Assembly (NCBI RefSeq): GCF_009687845.1
Contig: NZ_BLAD01000042.1
Span: 103,087 to 167,086, forward strand
From: Acrocarpospora corrugata
Lineage (GTDB): Bacteria; Actinomycetota; Actinomycetes; Streptosporangiales; Streptosporangiaceae
Direction of reading: 5' to 3'
Length of the DNA: 64,000 bases
In this document: piece after piece, positions 40,546 through 49,348 of the stretch
How the letters are laid out: each line of letters opens with the position of its first letter
Position numbering within the stretch: the stretch's first letter is position 1
Program-made: the position numbers and the translations under genes
The notes under the pieces: model-generated
The model's database searches: none
Seen by the model: only the letters and a program-made list of their open reading frames with translations
Told to the model about the DNA's origin: nothing

Positions 40546-42444
40546 GTGCTTCCCGACGGCGACCGATCACGGCTCTCGTTCCTGGCCGCCAGGGAGGCCG
40601 CGCGCCGCGTCCGACGCGCGGAACGCGGCCGCCAAGCCATCGGCACGGTACGGCCACGCGGAGTCGGCGTGTTCCGCGCGAGGGCGCCACTGGCCGTGGT
40701 CCTGTACGCGGCCGACCGGGAAGGCCGCCTGGTCTGGCAGGACCCCCACACGTTCGCCCTGCTGGAACCACCCCAGGACGACATGCGCGGCCATCGCCCC
40801 CGGGGCTGGCTCCGCGCGGTCGACCGCCAGTGGGAGTTCGCGATGTTCCTGGGCCCGGCCACGCTGGTCATGCTCAGCGGGCTGGTCGTCGGGCTGGCCT
40901 GGTCTCCCGTGCTCGGCATCCTGCTCGCGCTGGCCGCCATGCTGTACGCGGGCGCGCTGATGACCCTCACCGTCTGCCTGCTGACGCTGGGCTGGCTCCG
41001 CCACATCCTGACGCGGCGGACCGGCGACGAGGCGAAAGACTCCGTGAGTTTCGTCCACTGGACAATGCCGCTGTGCCACTGCGCGGACGCGGGACGGGCC
41101 CCGGCCCTGCTCGCGGCGGTCGCGGATCGGCTGCACCGGCTCATGACCATCCGGGTCGACCGGTCCACCGAGAACCTCGGCGCGGTCGCGGCCCGGGTCG
41201 AGATCGTGGAACCGCTGGTCTGCGTGCTCAGCGGGGCCACCGGCGCCGGCACCGAGGCGGCGATCATCGCCGCGTCCACCGGCCCCCCGGAGGCCGGGAT
41301 CACGTTCCTGACCAGGAGTTCGCGCAGCCGGATCCGCCGCCCGAAGCTCATCGAGACGGGCGGCGGCCTCGCCCTCTACCTCGTCGCGACGGCGCTCCTG
41401 CTGGTGGTCCAGGCGCTGGGGGTGTACGAAGGCGAGCGCGAGGCGTGCGAACCCGTGGGCGACTGCGCCGGGCGACCGGCCACGTTCGGCAGGGCGGTGC
41501 TCTGGTTCACCTACCGGCTCGCGTTCCAGAGCCCCCCGGGCATCGTCCCCGCCACCACCCAGACCTGGGTCGGCGGCTGGGCCGACGGCCTGCTCGGGCT
41601 CACCGGGCTGCTGCTGGCGGGGGTCACCCTGCGCCGGGCCGCCGCGGCCCGCAAGGAGCGGCTCACCGACTTCCGGAAGGACATCGACACCGTGCTGAGC
41701 ACGTCCACGGTCCTGTTGCTGGTGGTCACGCCCGCGGAGCGCAACGCCGTCATGGCGGCGGTCGCCGGGCTCACCGGAGTGCCGGCCAGCCGGCGCCATC
41801 TGGGCTATCACACCGCTTTCGACCTCGGGGTGGTGAAGGGAGCCAGGGTCATGCTGGCGCAGAGCCGGCCGGGGTCGATCGAGCCTGGCGCGGCCACCCT
41901 GACCGCGCAGTCACTCATCGACCAGCTGAAACCGGACTATCTCCTGCTGGTCGGGGTCTGCTACGGGCTGCGTGAGCGGGATCATCGGCTGGGGGACGTG
42001 CTGGTGTGCACGCAGCTGCGGGTGATGGACCACAAGAAGGTCGTCGACTACCGGTGGGGCGAGCCCGCCGAGATCATGCGCGGAGATCGGGTCACGCCGT
42101 CGGTGACCCTGCTCGACCGCTGCCACCACGCCCGGCTGGAGGAGGGCGTCCCGGGGGTGCACTTCGGCCCGATGCTGTCCATGAACACCCTGCTGGACTC
42201 CGCGGAGCTGCGGACCCGGATGGCCGCCGCCGAGCCCGACGCGTACGGCGGCGAGATGGAGGGGTCGGGGGTGTACGCCGCCGCCGGCAAGGGCAAGGTC
42301 GACTGGATCGTGGTGAAGGCGATCAGCAACTGGGGCATGGCCAAGAACGACGACGCCGAGGAGCTGGCGGCCCGCAACGCGGCCGAGTTCGTCGCCGACC
42401 TCCTCGCCAACGGCGGCCTGGACCGCCCACCGCCCCGCCCATAA
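40546..42444 (+). CDS. Membrane protein with C-terminal nucleoside phosphorylase domain
   Basis: About 632 aa from the GTG at 40546 (AAGG 7 nt upstream); a GTG at 40531 is an alternative. The N-terminal ~380 residues contain a hydrophobic pair near 100-150, one near 275-295 and one near 350-365, with soluble stretches between. The C-terminal ~240 residues are a PNP/UDP-phosphorylase-like (MTAN) domain: LLLVVTPAERNAVMAAV, YLLLVGVCYGL, GGEMEGSGVYAAA and WIVVKAISNWG. Asn stands where MTAN-type enzymes have a catalytic Asp. Such domains act as effectors in several predicted conflict systems. It precedes the vWA-GrpE-Hsp70-GTPase operon by 253 bp on the same strand. Confidence 0.85.
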   Translation: MLPDGDRSRLSFLAAREAARRVRRAERGRQAIGTVRPRGVGVFRARAPLAVVLYAADREGRLVWQDPHTFALLEPPQDDMRGHRPRGWLRAVDRQWEFAMFLGPATLVMLSGLVVGLAWSPVLGILLALAAMLYAGALMTLTVCLLTLGWLRHILTRRTGDEAKDSVSFVHWTMPLCHCADAGRAPALLAAVADRLHRLMTIRVDRSTENLGAVAARVEIVEPLVCVLSGATGAGTEAAIIAASTGPPEAGITFLTRSSRSRIRRPKLIETGGGLALYLVATALLLVVQALGVYEGEREACEPVGDCAGRPATFGRAVLWFTYRLAFQSPPGIVPATTQTWVGGWADGLLGLTGLLLAGVTLRRAAAARKERLTDFRKDIDTVLSTSTVLLLVVTPAERNAVMAAVAGLTGVPASRRHLGYHTAFDLGVVKGARVMLAQSRPGSIEPGAATLTAQSLIDQLKPDYLLLVGVCYGLRERDHRLGDVLVCTQLRVMDHKKVVDYRWGEPAEIMRGDRVTPSVTLLDRCHHARLEEGVPGVHFGPMLSMNTLLDSAELRTRMAAAEPDAYGGEMEGSGVYAAAGKGKVDWIVVKAISNWGMAKNDDAEELAARNAAEFVADLLANGGLDRPPPRP

Positions 42445-42697
42445 CAATCCCTAAGGGTCATGTTGACCCAAACACCTCTCCCAGGTTAAGGTGAAGGTGA
42501 CCTAAACCAAAGGGAGTCAAGGCGATAATCCGCCCATCGGCCGACATTTCCAGTTAAATCGCGATATCGGCATGTCTTTTGCGCTGCGATTCATCGGAAC
42601 AACTCTGCATCATCACAATTCACCACAACATCTCGAAACACTCCCAACACCCCCCTTATTCTGATTTCTCGCTGGAACGATCCACGGGAGGCCCTCA
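42445..42697 (+). promoter_or_regulatory. AT-richer control region ahead of the Hsp70/GTPase operon
   Basis: This 253-bp gap is visibly poorer in GC than its surroundings. Just after the PNP gene stop is GGGTCA-TGT-TGACCC (42455-42469), a 6-3-6 perfect palindrome. Next is an imperfect 9-7-9 palindrome, GGTTAAGGT and ACCTAAACC (42484-42508, 8 of 9 paired). Either could be an operator or a weak terminator. The operon promoter is presumably here; I could not pick unambiguous -35/-10 boxes. Confidence 0.45.
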
Positions 42698-43483
42698 ATG
42701 TCAGGTGATTTCCCTCGCCTGGGCGGCTCCGGACATTCGCCCGGCCGGTTACCCGGCCCGACCGGCTCCGGCCCGAAACCGCCGGTCGGCGGCGGCGTGT
42801 CCCGGCTGGCCATCGGCGGACTGATCGTTCTCGCCATTCCGGCCGCCATCGCGATCTGGTTCTACACCGGAAAAGCGAACAACCCCTCCCTCCAGGAGAC
42901 CACCCTCACCGGCGCCCGGGTCACCCAGGGCGCGGTCTGCCTGGACGTGGCCGGCGACTTCTCCGGCTCGATGCGGAACAGCGTCGACGCCAGGGACGAG
43001 GCGCTGACGCTGCTGAAGGACTTCATGACCAGGGAACTCCAGCCCGGCGACGTGCTCACGGCCGTCCGCTTCGCCCACACGGCGACGATCTCGTTGCCTC
43101 CCACCAAAGCCTCCGCGCTCGCCAACACCAGCGAGGGCGAAAATTACCCCGAAGACGGCGAATACACCTATTTCGCACCCGCACTCAAAGAACTGGACCG
43201 CGCCCACCAACGCGCCGGCACCACCTGCGCGAAACGTGTTCTGGTCGCCATCACCGACGGCGAAATCAGCGACACCATGTCCGACCTGGTCCCGCTGACC
43301 CGGCATTTCGACCGGATCTATCTCGGCATCCCCGACCAGGCCCCGAATTTCCGCCCGACATTCGCCTACGACCCAGAACTGCGTTCCATCGCGACCGCCG
43401 GATACGTCGACGCGGAACAGCTCAGCCTGGTGTACGGCAAAGCCCTGGCCGAAGCCACCGGCCAGCACCTCACCCACCCCTAA
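42698..43483 (+). CDS. Membrane-anchored von Willebrand factor A domain protein
   Basis: 261 aa, ATG with GGGAGG 8 nt upstream. A Gly/Pro-rich cytoplasmic N-terminus (1-34), one membrane segment (about 36-57), then a vWA-like domain. The MIDAS is recognisable: CLDVAGDFSGSM (DxSxS at 87-91) and VAITDGEIS (Asp near 187). vWA domains bind metal and protein partners. It is the first gene of the seven-gene operon, followed by a GrpE-like gene after 21 bp. In related predicted systems a vWA protein is a sensor or scaffold, but its ligand is unknown. Confidence 0.85.
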   Translation: MSGDFPRLGGSGHSPGRLPGPTGSGPKPPVGGGVSRLAIGGLIVLAIPAAIAIWFYTGKANNPSLQETTLTGARVTQGAVCLDVAGDFSGSMRNSVDARDEALTLLKDFMTRELQPGDVLTAVRFAHTATISLPPTKASALANTSEGENYPEDGEYTYFAPALKELDRAHQRAGTTCAKRVLVAITDGEISDTMSDLVPLTRHFDRIYLGIPDQAPNFRPTFAYDPELRSIATAGYVDAEQLSLVYGKALAEATGQHLTHP

Positions 43484-43504
43484 TCTCCCGCCCAGGACCG
43501 GAAA

Positions 43505-44059
43505 ATGACCGAAGAAGTGATCGAACAACCCAGCCTCGAAACCCAGGACCCACCGGAAACGCTGGACTCGGTGCACGAGGCCCTGGCCCGGCTCACCGCC
43601 GAGATCAAGCGCGACCACGACCGCGCCACCCACCGCGAAGAGATCATCGACCGGCTGCACGCCGACAACCGCGACCTGCGCCACGGCCTGCTCCAGGAGG
43701 CCCTCACCCCGGTACGCGCCGGGCTCTACCGCCTCTACGACATGGCCAACCGCGAAGCCGCCCGGCTCCGTACCGCACCCGGAGACGGCCAGCACGTCGG
43801 CGCGCTGCTCGCGGCGGTCGCCGACGAGGTGGCCGAGATCCTGGCCAGAACCGGCGCGGAACTCCTGGAGACCGCCCCAGGAGACCCGTACGACCAGGCC
43901 CGCCACCGCCCGGCGGGCACCGAGGATGGCCCCGACGGCCAGGTGGTGACCGTCCTCGCGGACGGCTTCCGGCTGGGCGAGCGGGTCCTGCGCAAGGCCG
44001 AGGTGACGGTGGGCCGCCCCGCCGCGCCGCCGGAGACCCAGCAGAGGGAGGACGCATGA
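43505..44059 (+). CDS. GrpE-like nucleotide exchange factor
   Basis: 184 aa. A charged helical N-terminus (LDSVHEALARLTAEIKRDHD ... EEIIDRLHADNRDL) resembles the GrpE coiled coil. The C-terminus ends with the GrpE-type VLADGFRLGERVLRKAEVTVG. It is divergent in the middle compared with housekeeping GrpE. It lies immediately before an Hsp70 gene (43 bp), so it most likely serves that chaperone. The canonical grpE is presumably elsewhere with dnaK-dnaJ. Confidence 0.85.
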   Translation: MTEEVIEQPSLETQDPPETLDSVHEALARLTAEIKRDHDRATHREEIIDRLHADNRDLRHGLLQEALTPVRAGLYRLYDMANREAARLRTAPGDGQHVGALLAAVADEVAEILARTGAELLETAPGDPYDQARHRPAGTEDGPDGQVVTVLADGFRLGERVLRKAEVTVGRPAAPPETQQREDA

Positions 44060-44102
44060 CAACGAGCACCGTAATCGTGCCCGCAAGAAAGAGGGTGCCC
44101 TA

Positions 44103-45686
44103 GTGACCGTTCACGGAATCGACCTGGGCACCACCTACTCGTGCATCGCCAGCATCGGCCAGGTCGGCCGCGCCGAGGTGTACCGCAACCAGGAGGGCTC
44201 CGACACCACCCCGTCGGCGGTCTTCTTCGAGACGCCGGACAACGTGATCGTCGGGCAGGCGGCCAAGGACAACGCCGTGCTCTTCCCGGACAACGTGGTC
44301 ACCCTGATCAAGCGGGAGATGGGCCACGGCACCCCCCGCTCGCTGCACGGCCGCGAGTACACGCCGGAGGAGATCTCCGCGCTGATCCTGCGCAAACTGG
44401 CCGAGGACGCCGAGCAGGACAGCGGCGTCAAGGTCTCCGACGTGGTGATCACCGTGCCCGCCTACTTCGGCGCGGCCGAGCGCGACGCCACCCGCAAGGC
44501 CGGCCAGATCGCCGGGCTCAACGTGATCGACATCATCTCCGAGCCGACCGCCGCGGCCATCACCTACGGCGTGCTCAACCCGGCCCAGGACTGCCACATC
44601 CTGGTCTACGACCTGGGCGGCGGCACCTTCGACACCACCGTCATCGCGCTCCGCGGCGGCAGCATCGAGGTGATCTGCACCGACGGCGACCACGAACTCG
44701 GCGGCACCGACTGGGACTCCGCCGTGATGGAGCACCTGGTCCAGCGGTTCGTGGCCGAGCACCCCGACGTCAGCGACCCGCTGGACAACCGGCAGACCGA
44801 GCAGGACCTGCGCCGGATCGCCGAGGACGCCAAGAAGATGCTGTCCGCCCGGGTCAAGCACGGGATCAGGGTGATGCACGAGGGCCGGGTCACCACGGCC
44901 GAGCTGACCCGCGAGGAGCTGGAGTCGGTCACCCGCCACCTGCTCGACAAGACGGTGTCGATCACCGACAGGACCATCGAGACGGCCCGCGCCAAGGGCG
45001 TCGCGCACCTGGACCACCTGGTGCTGGTGGGCGGCTCGTCGAAGATGCCGGCCGTGGCCGAGGCGCTGGCCAAGAAGTTCGGGCTAACCCCGAAACTCCA
45101 GGACCCTGACCTGGCCGTCGCCAAGGGCGCCGCGCTGTACGCGTTCGAGGAGACCTACCGGCGGCTGCTCAGCGCGGGCCAGCGCACCGTGGCGGAACAG
45201 ATGGCGCTCGGCGCCGGCCTGACCCACGACCAGCAGGAGGAGATCGCCGCCCGCACCATCAGGACGGTCGCCTCCCGCGCCTTCGGCATCGTCACCACCG
45301 ACGGGCGCACCCGGATCGACTCGGTCGCCCACCTGGTGCACGCCAACGACACCCTGCCGGCCGCGATCACGCGGGGCTTCTCCACCCTGGACGACAACCA
45401 AACGCGGGTCGCGATCCAGGTGATGGAGCAGGCCGGAGCCAAGGAGTCGGCGGAGGTCGCGGACAACAACAAGATCGGCGAGGGCGACCTGCGCATCCCG
45501 CCGGGCAAGCCGGCCGGGTTCCCGATCGAGGTCACCTTCGCGCTGGACACCTCCGGCCTGCTGCACGTCACCGCCCGCGAGAACGAGACCGGCCAGCAGC
45601 TCGACCTGGACATCCAGATCGGCGGCATGTCCGAGGAGGAGGTCGTCTCGTCCCGCGCCTCGCTCGCCAGGATCCAGGTGAGCTGA
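44103..45686 (+). CDS. Hsp70-family protein lacking the C-terminal lid
   Basis: 527 aa, GTG start. The ATPase domain is intact (about 1-385): GIDLGTTYSCIA (phosphate 1), ITVPAYFGAAERDATRKAG, ISEPTAAAITYGV, VYDLGGGTFDTTVI (phosphate 2, about 168-181) and LVLVGGSSKMPAVAEAL (adenosine). A substrate-binding beta region (about 388-515) follows, with RAFGIVTTDG and FALDTSGLLHVTARENETGQ. The sequence then ends, about 90 residues short of DnaK: the alpha-helical lid is missing. There is no J-protein in the operon. It may bind a dedicated partner such as the next protein. Confidence 0.93.
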   Translation: MTVHGIDLGTTYSCIASIGQVGRAEVYRNQEGSDTTPSAVFFETPDNVIVGQAAKDNAVLFPDNVVTLIKREMGHGTPRSLHGREYTPEEISALILRKLAEDAEQDSGVKVSDVVITVPAYFGAAERDATRKAGQIAGLNVIDIISEPTAAAITYGVLNPAQDCHILVYDLGGGTFDTTVIALRGGSIEVICTDGDHELGGTDWDSAVMEHLVQRFVAEHPDVSDPLDNRQTEQDLRRIAEDAKKMLSARVKHGIRVMHEGRVTTAELTREELESVTRHLLDKTVSITDRTIETARAKGVAHLDHLVLVGGSSKMPAVAEALAKKFGLTPKLQDPDLAVAKGAALYAFEETYRRLLSAGQRTVAEQMALGAGLTHDQQEEIAARTIRTVASRAFGIVTTDGRTRIDSVAHLVHANDTLPAAITRGFSTLDDNQTRVAIQVMEQAGAKESAEVADNNKIGEGDLRIPPGKPAGFPIEVTFALDTSGLLHVTARENETGQQLDLDIQIGGMSEEEVVSSRASLARIQVS

Positions 45687-45690
45687 CCCG

Positions 45691-48198
45691 ATGGCCTTCG
45701 ACGAGGCGGCCTACCTCCGCGACGTGCTCGACCCGGCCAGGGCCGCCGGCGGCACCCCGCCGGCGGACCTGCGCCGCCGCTACCAGCTCAGGGAGCCGCT
45801 GGCCGCCGCCGAGGTGACCGAGACGGTCCGGCAGGTACGGCAGTGCTGGCGGCGCTCCCGGCAGCTGCTCAAGTTCCGCAAGCTCATCGACGTGCTGGAG
45901 CTGGAGCACACCGAGAAGTACGCGGCCATCTTCCAGGCGGCCGCGGACGGCGACCTGGCCGGGCTGCGCGCCGAGATCGCCGAGGCCGGGCAGCGCGACC
46001 AGCGCCGCCTGGACGACCTGCGCCGCCGCCTGGACGACGCGGCCGGGCGGCTCCGCCTGCTGCCGCCCGACCTGGTGGCGGGCATCGCCAAGTCGGTCGG
46101 CGTCGAAGGCCCCCGGGCCACCGAGATCGCCGCCGGCCTCGGCGTCGAGGTGCGCGAACCCGACGCGCTGCCGCAGACGCCGCCGTACCCGGCCTACGCC
46201 AGGGTGCGGGACGCGCTCGACACGCTCGGCGCAGCCCACCTGGCGATGTTCGTCTTCAACGGCAAAAAGGTCCGGGTGCTGGGGGCCATCCCCGGCGTGC
46301 TCGACCAGGTCACCGCGCGCGAGCAGGAGGAGCAGCGCAAATCCCGGGGCCCGAGGACGGCCAGCGCGGACACGGTCTGCTCGGCGGTCCGGGCCACCGC
46401 CGACCCTGCCTCCCTGCTGCTGTACGACGTGGTCGCCCGGCTGCGCGAACGCGTCCGCGAGCACCCGAACGACGAGACGCTGCTCCGGCACGCCACCGAG
46501 GACCTGGCCCTGGACCCCGGCGAGGCGAAACGCCTCATCTTCGCCATCCGCCACGAGACCGGCACCTTCGGCGGCCCGACGGCGCGGCTGCGCGAACTGG
46601 TCGACGCCGGCGAGATCCAGACCGCCGCCGACTTCGCCGCCGCGCTCCCCGCCGAAGCCCTGACCGGCGAGGCCGCCGAGCTGGCCACCGAGATCCGGGT
46701 CCGGCTGGACGGCGCGGTCAAGCTGCTCGACCGCGCCCGCGCCGAACGCGACCCTGACCAGGCCTGGGCCCTGCTGGCGGACGCCCTGCGCCGGGTGCCC
46801 GACCTGCCCGGCGCCGAGGATCTGCAGGACGGGCTGCCCCCGCATCCGCCCACCGAGGTCCGCGCCCGGCTGCGCGGCGAGACCGTCGTGGTCACCTGGA
46901 CCCCGTCCAGGTCCCGGAGCGGCGAGATCAGCTACGACGTGCACCGGGACGGCGTCCCTTTCGCCGAGGCCGACCGCCCCGGCGTCGAGGACGCCGGCCC
47001 GCCCGTCAACGTGCCGGTCGTCTACGCGGTGTCGGCCCGGCGCAAGCACGCGGCCACCGCGCCCGTCCCCGCCGCGCCCGTGCTGCACCGGCCTGAGCCG
47101 CGCGACCTGCGGCTGACCGGCGGGGACGGCGTGGTCGTCGGTGCCTGGTCGCGCCCGCCGGAGGCGACCAGGGTGGTCGTCACCCGGGACGGTTCCCCGG
47201 TGCCGGTGTCCGGCGCGGGCTTCCGCGACCACGCGGTACGCAACGGCGCCGGGCACGAGTACGTGGTGTCCGCCGTCTACCGGACCCCCGGCGGCGACGT
47301 CACCACGCCCGGCCTGCGCCGGACCGTCACCCCGCAGGCCAGGCCGGAACCGATCGCCGACTTCACGGTGGAACCGTACGGCGACCGGCTGCTGATCCGG
47401 TGTGCGCCGCCGGCCGCCGGGGTGGCGGAGTTCTTCGCGCTGGCCGACGCGCCGCCCTGGCCGTACGGGGCGACCGTGCCGGCCGACGAGGTGCGCGCGG
47501 CTGGACGGCCGCTGGCTGCGGTGCCTGCCGACGGCGGGTATGTGATCGCGCGGGACCGGCTGTCCGGTGTGCTGCTGGCGGTGACGGTGGCCGGGGACGG
47601 CGCGACCGTCGGGGCGCACCGGGAGCACGTGCACCTGGCCGCGCTGCGGCGGGTCACCGCGCGGCGGCGGGGCGGGGCGATCCTGGTCGGGCTCGACTGG
47701 TCGCCGGACCTGACCGAGGTGGAGGTGCGCTGGGACGGCAGGACCGTGGTGGTGAACGCGGCGGCGTACCGGTCGCAGGGCGGCATCCGGCTGGACGCGC
47801 CGGAGGACCGGGCGGTCACGGTGGAGGTCGCGCCGACCGTGGTGACGCATGGGCGGCGGGTGCGCGGGCCGGGCGTCACCGTCGCGCTGGCCGCCGTCAC
47901 GGTGGCCCGCTACCAGCTGCGCAAGGCCGGTTCGTTCCGGAACCGGCACCTGGTGGTGGAGCTCACCGCCGACCGGCCGGTCCGGGTCGACCGGCTGGTG
48001 CTGGTGGTCAAGGCGGGGCAGGTGCAGCCGTACTCGGCCGAGGACGGGGTGGTGCTGCGGGAGTGGGCGCAGGTGGACGCGCCCGCCCAGTTGACGGCGC
48101 CGCTGCCCCGGCAGCGGGGGCCGTACTGGCTGCGCTGTTTCGCCGAAGGCGCGGTCGCGCTGCTGGATCCCCCCGTCCGCACCCTGAAGTCCGGATAA
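45691..48198 (+). CDS. Large helical / fibronectin-III-like protein
   Basis: 835 aa, starting 4 bp after the Hsp70 stop. No signal peptide or membrane segment. Residues 1 to about 400 are helical and highly charged, with coiled-coil-like stretches (RQCWRRSRQLLKFRKL, DQRRLDDLRRRLDDAAGRL) and repeated helix pairs. From about 405 on, beta-rich units look like fibronectin type III domains: VVVTWTPSRSRSGEISYDVH, VYAVSARRKHA, ATRVVVTRDGSPV and EYVVSAVYRTPGG. It might be a scaffold joining the chaperone to the GTPases. I do not recognise the N-terminal family. Confidence 0.8.
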   Translation: MAFDEAAYLRDVLDPARAAGGTPPADLRRRYQLREPLAAAEVTETVRQVRQCWRRSRQLLKFRKLIDVLELEHTEKYAAIFQAAADGDLAGLRAEIAEAGQRDQRRLDDLRRRLDDAAGRLRLLPPDLVAGIAKSVGVEGPRATEIAAGLGVEVREPDALPQTPPYPAYARVRDALDTLGAAHLAMFVFNGKKVRVLGAIPGVLDQVTAREQEEQRKSRGPRTASADTVCSAVRATADPASLLLYDVVARLRERVREHPNDETLLRHATEDLALDPGEAKRLIFAIRHETGTFGGPTARLRELVDAGEIQTAADFAAALPAEALTGEAAELATEIRVRLDGAVKLLDRARAERDPDQAWALLADALRRVPDLPGAEDLQDGLPPHPPTEVRARLRGETVVVTWTPSRSRSGEISYDVHRDGVPFAEADRPGVEDAGPPVNVPVVYAVSARRKHAATAPVPAAPVLHRPEPRDLRLTGGDGVVVGAWSRPPEATRVVVTRDGSPVPVSGAGFRDHAVRNGAGHEYVVSAVYRTPGGDVTTPGLRRTVTPQARPEPIADFTVEPYGDRLLIRCAPPAAGVAEFFALADAPPWPYGATVPADEVRAAGRPLAAVPADGGYVIARDRLSGVLLAVTVAGDGATVGAHREHVHLAALRRVTARRRGGAILVGLDWSPDLTEVEVRWDGRTVVVNAAAYRSQGGIRLDAPEDRAVTVEVAPTVVTHGRRVRGPGVTVALAAVTVARYQLRKAGSFRNRHLVVELTADRPVRVDRLVLVVKAGQVQPYSAEDGVVLREWAQVDAPAQLTAPLPRQRGPYWLRCFAEGAVALLDPPVRTLKSG

Positions 48199-48201
48199 AT
48201 C

Positions 48202-49344
48202 ATGATCAGATGCCCTTACTGCTTTACCAAGATCGCCCGGAAGCGGATCGCCTTCCGCTGCATGGGCAAATCCGGGCAGATGCCCGGCTGTGACACCGAA
48301 CTGGACGCGCTGCTGAACCAGTCGCTGCCGCCGGTGTTCGCGGTGCGCCGCCCCGGCCGCCGCGCCGCCTGCCCGAAGTGCGCGCGGGAGAGCGGCTGGC
48401 GGGTCTGCCCGAGCTGTCACAACCGCCTGTCGGCCGAATACTGCGCCAACCCGGGCAAGATCGTCGCACTGGTCGGCGCGAAGGGCTCCGGCAAGAGCAC
48501 CTACATCGCGGTGCTGATCCACGAGCTGATGAACCGGGTCGGCGCCGAACTGGACGCGTCCCTGGTGGCCTGCGACGACCGCACGATCGAACGCTACAAG
48601 ACCGACTTCGCCCGCCCGCTGTACGGCGAGCGGAAGCTCCTCGAAGTCACCCAGTCGGCCGCCATGCAGGTCCGCCATCCGCTCGTCTACCTGCTCACCC
48701 GCACCATCCCGGGACGGCTGCGACGGCGGACAGAATCGCTGACGCTCGTCCTGTTCGACACCGCCGGCGAGGACCTGCGCTCGCGCGACGTGAGCGAACT
48801 CCACCTGCGCTACCTCGGCTCGGCGGACGCCGTGATCTTCCTGCTCGACCCGCTCGAACTCCCCGGCGCGCGGGCCTCGCTGGACCCCGCCGCCCGGGAC
48901 CAGGGCGGCAAGCTGGACGACGACCTGATGAGCGGCGCGATGGACGTGATCCCCCGGATCACCGAGCTGATCCGGGACAGGGACGGCAAACGACTGCCCA
49001 TCCCGGCCGCCGTCGCGCTCAGCAAGATCGACGCGCTTCAGCCGACGATGGAGCAGAACTCCGCGCTGCACCGCGCCCGCGATCCGCTCGGCACGCTCGA
49101 TCTGGACGATCGGGACGCCGTGCACGAGCAGATCCGCGGCCTGCTGCACCAGTGGCAGGCGGGCGAGGTCGACCGCTATCTAGAGCAGAACTACGCCCGG
49201 TATGGCCTGTTCGGGCTGTCCGCGCTGGGGGCGATGCCCGAGCACCAGGAAGTGTCCGGCAGCGGGATCCGGCCGTATCGGATCGAGGATCCGCTGCTGT
49301 GGCTGCTCTACCAGTTCAAGATGCTCGACGGCACCCGGAGGTAG
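48202..49344 (+). CDS. Zinc-ribbon TRAFAC-like GTPase (double-GTPase family)
   Basis: 380 aa. The N-terminus has eight Cys in pairs (C4/C7, C20, C30, C57/C60, C69/C72) that could form two zinc ribbons. The G domain starts at about 85: P-loop GAKGSGKST (92-100), G3 VLFDTAGED (Asp186), and ALSKID as a G4-like motif (about 272-277). It has no membrane segment. It resembles the family annotated as TRAFAC-clade or double-GTPase proteins that occur with GAP1-like proteins. It lies 3 bp after the FN3 gene and 4 bp before the GAP1-like gene. Confidence 0.85.
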   Translation: MIRCPYCFTKIARKRIAFRCMGKSGQMPGCDTELDALLNQSLPPVFAVRRPGRRAACPKCARESGWRVCPSCHNRLSAEYCANPGKIVALVGAKGSGKSTYIAVLIHELMNRVGAELDASLVACDDRTIERYKTDFARPLYGERKLLEVTQSAAMQVRHPLVYLLTRTIPGRLRRRTESLTLVLFDTAGEDLRSRDVSELHLRYLGSADAVIFLLDPLELPGARASLDPAARDQGGKLDDDLMSGAMDVIPRITELIRDRDGKRLPIPAAVALSKIDALQPTMEQNSALHRARDPLGTLDLDDRDAVHEQIRGLLHQWQAGEVDRYLEQNYARYGLFGLSALGAMPEHQEVSGSGIRPYRIEDPLLWLLYQFKMLDGTRR

Positions 49345-49348
49345 CGCG

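Noticed and set aside
45568-49149. A very long minus-strand open frame opposite the Hsp70, FN3 and GTPase genes
   Set aside because: It is a shadow of high-GC coding DNA; its translation is low-complexity (Arg/Gly/Gln/Pro) and the plus-strand genes have clear motifs.
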